A stretch of DNA of 64,000 nt from Bifidobacteriaceae bacterium UBA2724 (GTDB lineage: Bacteria > Actinomycetota > Actinomycetes > Actinomycetales > Bifidobacteriaceae). Positions 60,337 through 64,000 of this stretch are shown here, piece after piece. Where the stretch lies: NCBI GenBank assembly GCA_002353815.1, contig DEKK01000006.1:1-64000 (forward strand), in the 5' to 3' direction. Numbering within the stretch: position 1 is the stretch's first letter; each line of letters starts with the position of its first letter. The position numbers and the translations under genes are program-made. The notes beneath the pieces are model-generated. The model was not told the DNA's origin. It saw nothing but the letters and a program-made list of their open reading frames with translations, and did no database searches.

Positions 60337-63240
60337 TCAGTCCTTGCGCGCCGTCAGTTTGACGTAGTCGTCGAAGAGGATCTGGAGGCGGGCGTCGTTG
60401 TCGTTGCGGAGCCATGCGCGGGCGCCGAAGGCGGTGTCGACGATTTTGTCGAGGTCCTGGTGGGCGTGTCGCAGGTCGGCGGGCATGAAGGTCGGGTCAT
60501 ACAGGTCGGCCAGCGAGGAGCCGGGGTGGTTGGCGCGCGCCTCAAGGACGGCCTTGCCTGCGGCGATGATCGCGGAGCGCGTGGCGTCGTCGACGGGCGG
60601 CAGTGGCAGCGTGTTCCACACGAGGGTGTTGGAGAAGCGGCAGTCCGACTTCAGGCGTCCGCCGATTCCCTTCTGCCACGCCATGAACATCGTGGATTCG
60701 ATGATGGCAAAAGCAAAACCCTCTGGATCAAGAGTTACGTATAGTTGATCCGATGCAATCACTGACGGAGCGAGCCAAGCGCAGGTTGCATATTCGCGCG
60801 TTTCGCTGAAAACTCTTGGTATTGCAAGGTATGGCTCAGTCGGGTTGTGGTTGTCTCGGAAAAGCCAAGGTGTGTCGCGATACTTATAGACATCACCTGT
60901 TTTGATGGAATTGTCTCGAAATTCTCGAGTTTCCTGAACCCTTGTCTTGATGAACTCCGATTCTCGGAGTTCTTTTGGCTGCGCATCGACCAACCACAGG
61001 CACCAGCGATCTTTGCCCTGAATTAGTTCTTTTGCTCCGAGATATTCCCTTATGTATTTCGCGGCAATCGGGTCTTTGATTGCTTTCCGATACTCGTTTG
61101 CGTCCGCGAGTATTAGATGCCCGCCGTCAAGGGCTCGTGAGCCGAGATAGCAAAGTTGCAAATCCGCTGCCAAAGCACCTTCCTTTTGGCTGCGTTTCTC
61201 AACGCAAAGAGTCTTGGAGTTGAATAGATATCCGTTGATGTGCGCGGGATGCGTTTCTGCAGGTTCGCCGTTGATGTCCTTATACGTGTAGAGGGTGGGT
61301 GGGACTTTTCGGTCGTCGTCCTTGTCCATGCCGATGATGACGACGTGCACGTGGGCCATGTCGGTGGACTGGGCGTCCCAGGCGAAGGTGCGGTGTGCAA
61401 ACCTGATGCGCCATCCGTCCGCGGCAAGTGGTTTGAATAGGATAGGCATGGTTACGCCTTGTGTGACGCTGTTAGTTGAGACGAGGGCGAACTCAGCCCC
61501 AGGCTTGGTTAGATACTGGCTGGCCTTGCGGTACCAACCCGTGGCGTAGTCGAGGTACCCGTCGTAATCCTTCCCCCAAGTGAGCTTAAGTTCTTCTGTC
61601 TGCTGCTTGGTGCGTAGATAATAGCCGATGAAAGGCGGGTTGCCCATGACGTAGTCGCACCGGCTTCCGGACAGGAGCTCGTTCCAGTCGTAGCGCAGGG
61701 CGTTGGCGCACACGATGTTGCCGTGGTCGTGCAAGGGCAGGCGGGGCTGCCCGCCCACGATCGTGTCGGTCTGGTCGAGGGCCTGCTGCTCGGCGATCCA
61801 CAGCGCCGTCCTGGCGACGGATACGGCGAAGTCGTTGATCTCGATGCCGTGGAACTGGCCGATGCTCACCTTGATGGGGTTGAGGGCGTCGCCCAGGTCG
61901 AACATCCCGTCGTCCTTGTACAGCTGGGCGATCACGCGGTTCTCGAGGCGGCGCAGGCACAGGTACGTCTCGGTCAGGAAGTTGCCGGACCCGCAGGCCG
62001 GGTCGAGGAACTGCAGGCTTGCGAGGCGGTCCTGGTAGTCCTGCAGGTGCTTTTTGTGTGTGCGGTCGGTGACGGTCTCGTGCTCGATCCGTTCGAGCTC
62101 GGCGGTGAGCCCGTCGAGGAAGAGGGGGTCGATGACGCGGTGGATGTTCCTGACGGTGGTGTAGTGCATGCCGCCCTGGCGCCGCTGGTCGTGGCTGAGG
62201 GTCTCCTCCATGAGCGAGCCGAAGATGACGGGGCTGATGCCGCTCCAGTCGAATCCGCTGGATGCCTCGAGGAGCGCGTCGCGGATGGCGTCGGTGAGCT
62301 GGGGGATCTCGATCCGCTCCGCGTACAGGCCGCCGTTGACGTAGGGAAACGCCTTGAGCTCGTCGTCCAGGTACGGGTCGCGGTCCCCGGGGCGCGTGTT
62401 GAGCGCGTGGAACAGGTCAATCAGGCGGCCGCGCAGGTGCGGGGCGTCCTCGGCCTCGACGAGCTTGCTGAACGAGTTCGCGGCGAACAGCCCGGCGTCC
62501 TCCGCGTACATGGCGAACACGAGGCGCACGGTGAGCACGGCGAGGTCGTGGTGCATCTGCGGGGTCTCCTCGCGCCCGCCCTCCGTGTAGCGTTCCATGA
62601 GCGCGTTGTGCAGCCGGGCGACGCGCACGCCCGCGTCCATCGACAGCTTCTGCTGGAGCATGAGCCGGGAGTGCTGCTCGTCGAAGATGCTGTCGAGCGT
62701 GCCCACGTTGTCGGCGAGGTCCTCGAGGCGGAACTCGGCGTCCGGGCCGTGGTCGGCGCGGGGGTGCTCGTCCAGGTCGTAGATGCGGAACGTGCCGAAG
62801 TTGCAGGTGCACAGCGCGCGCGGCTTCTCGCTGGCGGGCATGTTGTCGGAGTAGCGCAGCGCCTGCTGCACGGGCGTAACCATCTTGCCCTGGCGGGGCT
62901 CCGGCTTGTCGAGGTCGACGCCGTACGACTTCTGCTCGACGAGGAACCGGGCGTCGGGGAACAGCGCGTCGATGAACCCGCCGTTGGACGTGCGGCGTTC
63001 GAACTCGACCTTGGACGTGGGGTTGGCGATGTCCAGCACGCTCCCCATCAGGTCGATCCAGAACCTCTGCGTCTCCTGTTTCTCGTCGCCGTGCCCCTTC
63101 CACCGGTCGACGAATTCGGCGATGCGCTGGCCGCGCGATGCGCGCGCCCGCTTCTCCGCGACGCGTCCCGTCGTTGCGTCCTGCAGGACGCTGCCCCGCG
63201 CCTCGCCGCCGTTCCCTGCCTCGTTCGTGCGATCCTCCAT
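60337..63240 (-). CDS. Type IIG restriction-modification protein, MmeI-like
   Basis: A 967-residue single-chain nuclease and adenine methyltransferase. N-terminal PD-(D/E)xK nuclease: catalytic residues in FIDALFPDARFLVEQKS (near residues 88-104). A helical spacer follows, then the gamma-class methyltransferase with motif I FLDPACGSGNFLTE (near 412) and motif IV NPPFIGYY (near 532). The target-recognition region spans roughly residues 600-835, with a C-terminal helical part ending LTARKD. The recognition segment (60745-61295) is visibly AT-richer than the flanks, suggesting exchange by recombination. The ATG at 63240 follows CGAGAGGGGC. No separate methylase or specificity gene is needed. Confidence 0.92.
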   Translation of the reverse strand: MEDRTNEAGNGGEARGSVLQDATTGRVAEKRARASRGQRIAEFVDRWKGHGDEKQETQRFWIDLMGSVLDIANPTSKVEFERRTSNGGFIDALFPDARFLVEQKSYGVDLDKPEPRQGKMVTPVQQALRYSDNMPASEKPRALCTCNFGTFRIYDLDEHPRADHGPDAEFRLEDLADNVGTLDSIFDEQHSRLMLQQKLSMDAGVRVARLHNALMERYTEGGREETPQMHHDLAVLTVRLVFAMYAEDAGLFAANSFSKLVEAEDAPHLRGRLIDLFHALNTRPGDRDPYLDDELKAFPYVNGGLYAERIEIPQLTDAIRDALLEASSGFDWSGISPVIFGSLMEETLSHDQRRQGGMHYTTVRNIHRVIDPLFLDGLTAELERIEHETVTDRTHKKHLQDYQDRLASLQFLDPACGSGNFLTETYLCLRRLENRVIAQLYKDDGMFDLGDALNPIKVSIGQFHGIEINDFAVSVARTALWIAEQQALDQTDTIVGGQPRLPLHDHGNIVCANALRYDWNELLSGSRCDYVMGNPPFIGYYLRTKQQTEELKLTWGKDYDGYLDYATGWYRKASQYLTKPGAEFALVSTNSVTQGVTMPILFKPLAADGWRIRFAHRTFAWDAQSTDMAHVHVVIIGMDKDDDRKVPPTLYTYKDINGEPAETHPAHINGYLFNSKTLCVEKRSQKEGALAADLQLCYLGSRALDGGHLILADANEYRKAIKDPIAAKYIREYLGAKELIQGKDRWCLWLVDAQPKELRESEFIKTRVQETREFRDNSIKTGDVYKYRDTPWLFRDNHNPTEPYLAIPRVFSETREYATCAWLAPSVIASDQLYVTLDPEGFAFAIIESTMFMAWQKGIGGRLKSDCRFSNTLVWNTLPLPPVDDATRSAIIAAGKAVLEARANHPGSSLADLYDPTFMPADLRHAHQDLDKIVDTAFGARAWLRNDNDARLQILFDDYVKLTARKD

Positions 63241-63323
63241 CGGTGCCCCTCTCGCGTCGTCGTTACGGGTCCATGATAGGCGGTCGGGCGGCATTCTTTG
63301 GCGCTGGCGCGGCACGATGACTG

Positions 63324-64000
63324 TCACCGTGCCGTGTGGTGCGCCGCCTTGTGGCGTCGCATGACGACAATCGCGACAACGGCCGCTGTCGCGGCAACCG
63401 CTGCGCCGACGATGACACCCGCGTGTATCCTGGTCGGCTCACCTGCGGGGTCCGCCTTGGCGGAATCGGATCCTTCGGTGCCCGCCGTCGGGGAAGACGT
63501 GCCGGCGTCTGCCGGAATCGGCAGCTTCACGATGGCGTCCCCCGTCCGACTCCACGCAATAGACGGCGGTCCCGTCGTCCGATATCACCGAATTATCCCA
63601 GTTGCGGTCAAGGTTCGTCAGCGGGGCCGAAGCGTCGACCAAATAATCGGAGTAGCCCGTGACTCCCGAGGCTCCCGATCCGAATGACAGCACCCGGATC
63701 AGGCGAGGGGCGAAGCCATGTCTCCATCGACCTGGTCCGCTTCCCCGTCGATAGATTGATTGAGACCAGTCCCACAGCGTTGCCATCATCGAGTTTCGCT
63801 CCCGTGACATACAGCACATCAGACGGCAGCGGCACTCCGCTCGCCCCGTTGTCGTTGGCCGTCATGCCGCTCGCGACCCGCAGAGCGCCGAAAAGGTATC
63901 CATAGTCGGAATCCGCTGATGTGACGGGCAGTTCGGTCACGGCACCAGTTGCCGGAGCGAGAAGAAGCAGACGGAAATGCGAATCGCCCGGTTCGGCCTC
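63324..64000 (-). pseudogene. Frameshifted cell-surface protein with C-terminal membrane anchor (cut by window edge)
   Basis: Three consecutive minus-strand frames join into one protein. Frame A is open from the edge (EAEPGDSHFRLLLLAPATGA) to about 63715. Frame B carries RVLSFGSGASGVTGYSDYLV and WDNSVISDDGTAVYCVESDG. Frame C carries VKLPIPADAGTSSPTAGTEG, then a membrane helix (AGVIVGAAVAATAAVVAIVV) and a basic tail. The B-to-C shift lies at a run of five G at about 63537-63541, where four would restore the frame. The A-to-B shift lies near 63705-63725. Both need loss of one base. It may be a true pseudogene, phase-variable, or a sequencing artefact. The N-terminus is outside the window. Confidence 0.7.

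Overview
The window is a GC-rich chromosomal segment of an actinobacterium, most likely a Bifidobacterium or a close relative in the Bifidobacteriaceae. This rests on gene content and order recognised by eye, not on a database search: an orphan GlnR-type regulator, NucS, ClpB behind a perfect HAIR (HspR) operator, the block DUF2469-rplS-lepB-rnhB, an eight-gene atp operon with a short epsilon subunit, and many genes whose start codon lies 6-8 bases behind a TANNNT -10 box with no ribosome binding site.

Layout. 1-1134: end of a tightly overlapping cluster (hydrophobic protein, 52-residue membrane protein, ABC ATPase, response-regulator stub). 1158-10776: chorismate mutase, valS, a membrane-anchored peptide-binding protein, nth, glnR, a membrane protein, ppa and an L,D-transpeptidase. 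10887-15334: a LysR regulator divergent from aspA, initiator tRNA-fMet and metA. 16133-23241: complete F1Fo ATP synthase operon atpBEFHAGDC. 23356-31153: an acetyltransferase, nucS, and an envelope cluster (FKBP lipoprotein, large acidic membrane protein, lipoprotein, thioredoxin/TPR protein). 31292-37082: tRNA-Arg(CCG), ridA, an amino-acid permease, argS and lysA. 37191-42033: a 1032-residue leucine-rich-repeat protein without a signal peptide, a solo NMT1/THI5-like binding lipoprotein and an alpha/beta-hydrolase fragment. 42111-46082: clpB and an XRE regulator with a repeat tail. 46225-49083: a decayed type I-E-like CRISPR remnant and an unusual copper P-type ATPase. 49555-60308: rmuC, a phosphoribosyltransferase-like protein, a SpoU methyltransferase, gatCAB, a GNAT protein, DUF2469, rplS, lepB and rnhB. 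60337-64000: an MmeI-like type IIG restriction-modification protein and a frameshifted membrane protein running off the edge.

Most of the window is ordinary core metabolism, translation, energy and repair. The parts most worth a second look are: the P1B ATPase carrying a cupredoxin domain in front and a YHS domain behind, yet apparently lacking its nucleotide-binding domain; the orphan CRISPR remnant; the restriction-modification protein with an AT-rich recognition segment; the modular intracellular-looking LRR protein; the overlapping small-membrane-protein/ABC cluster at the left edge; and the recurrent leaderless start signature. No complete new defence or biosynthetic system is visible.
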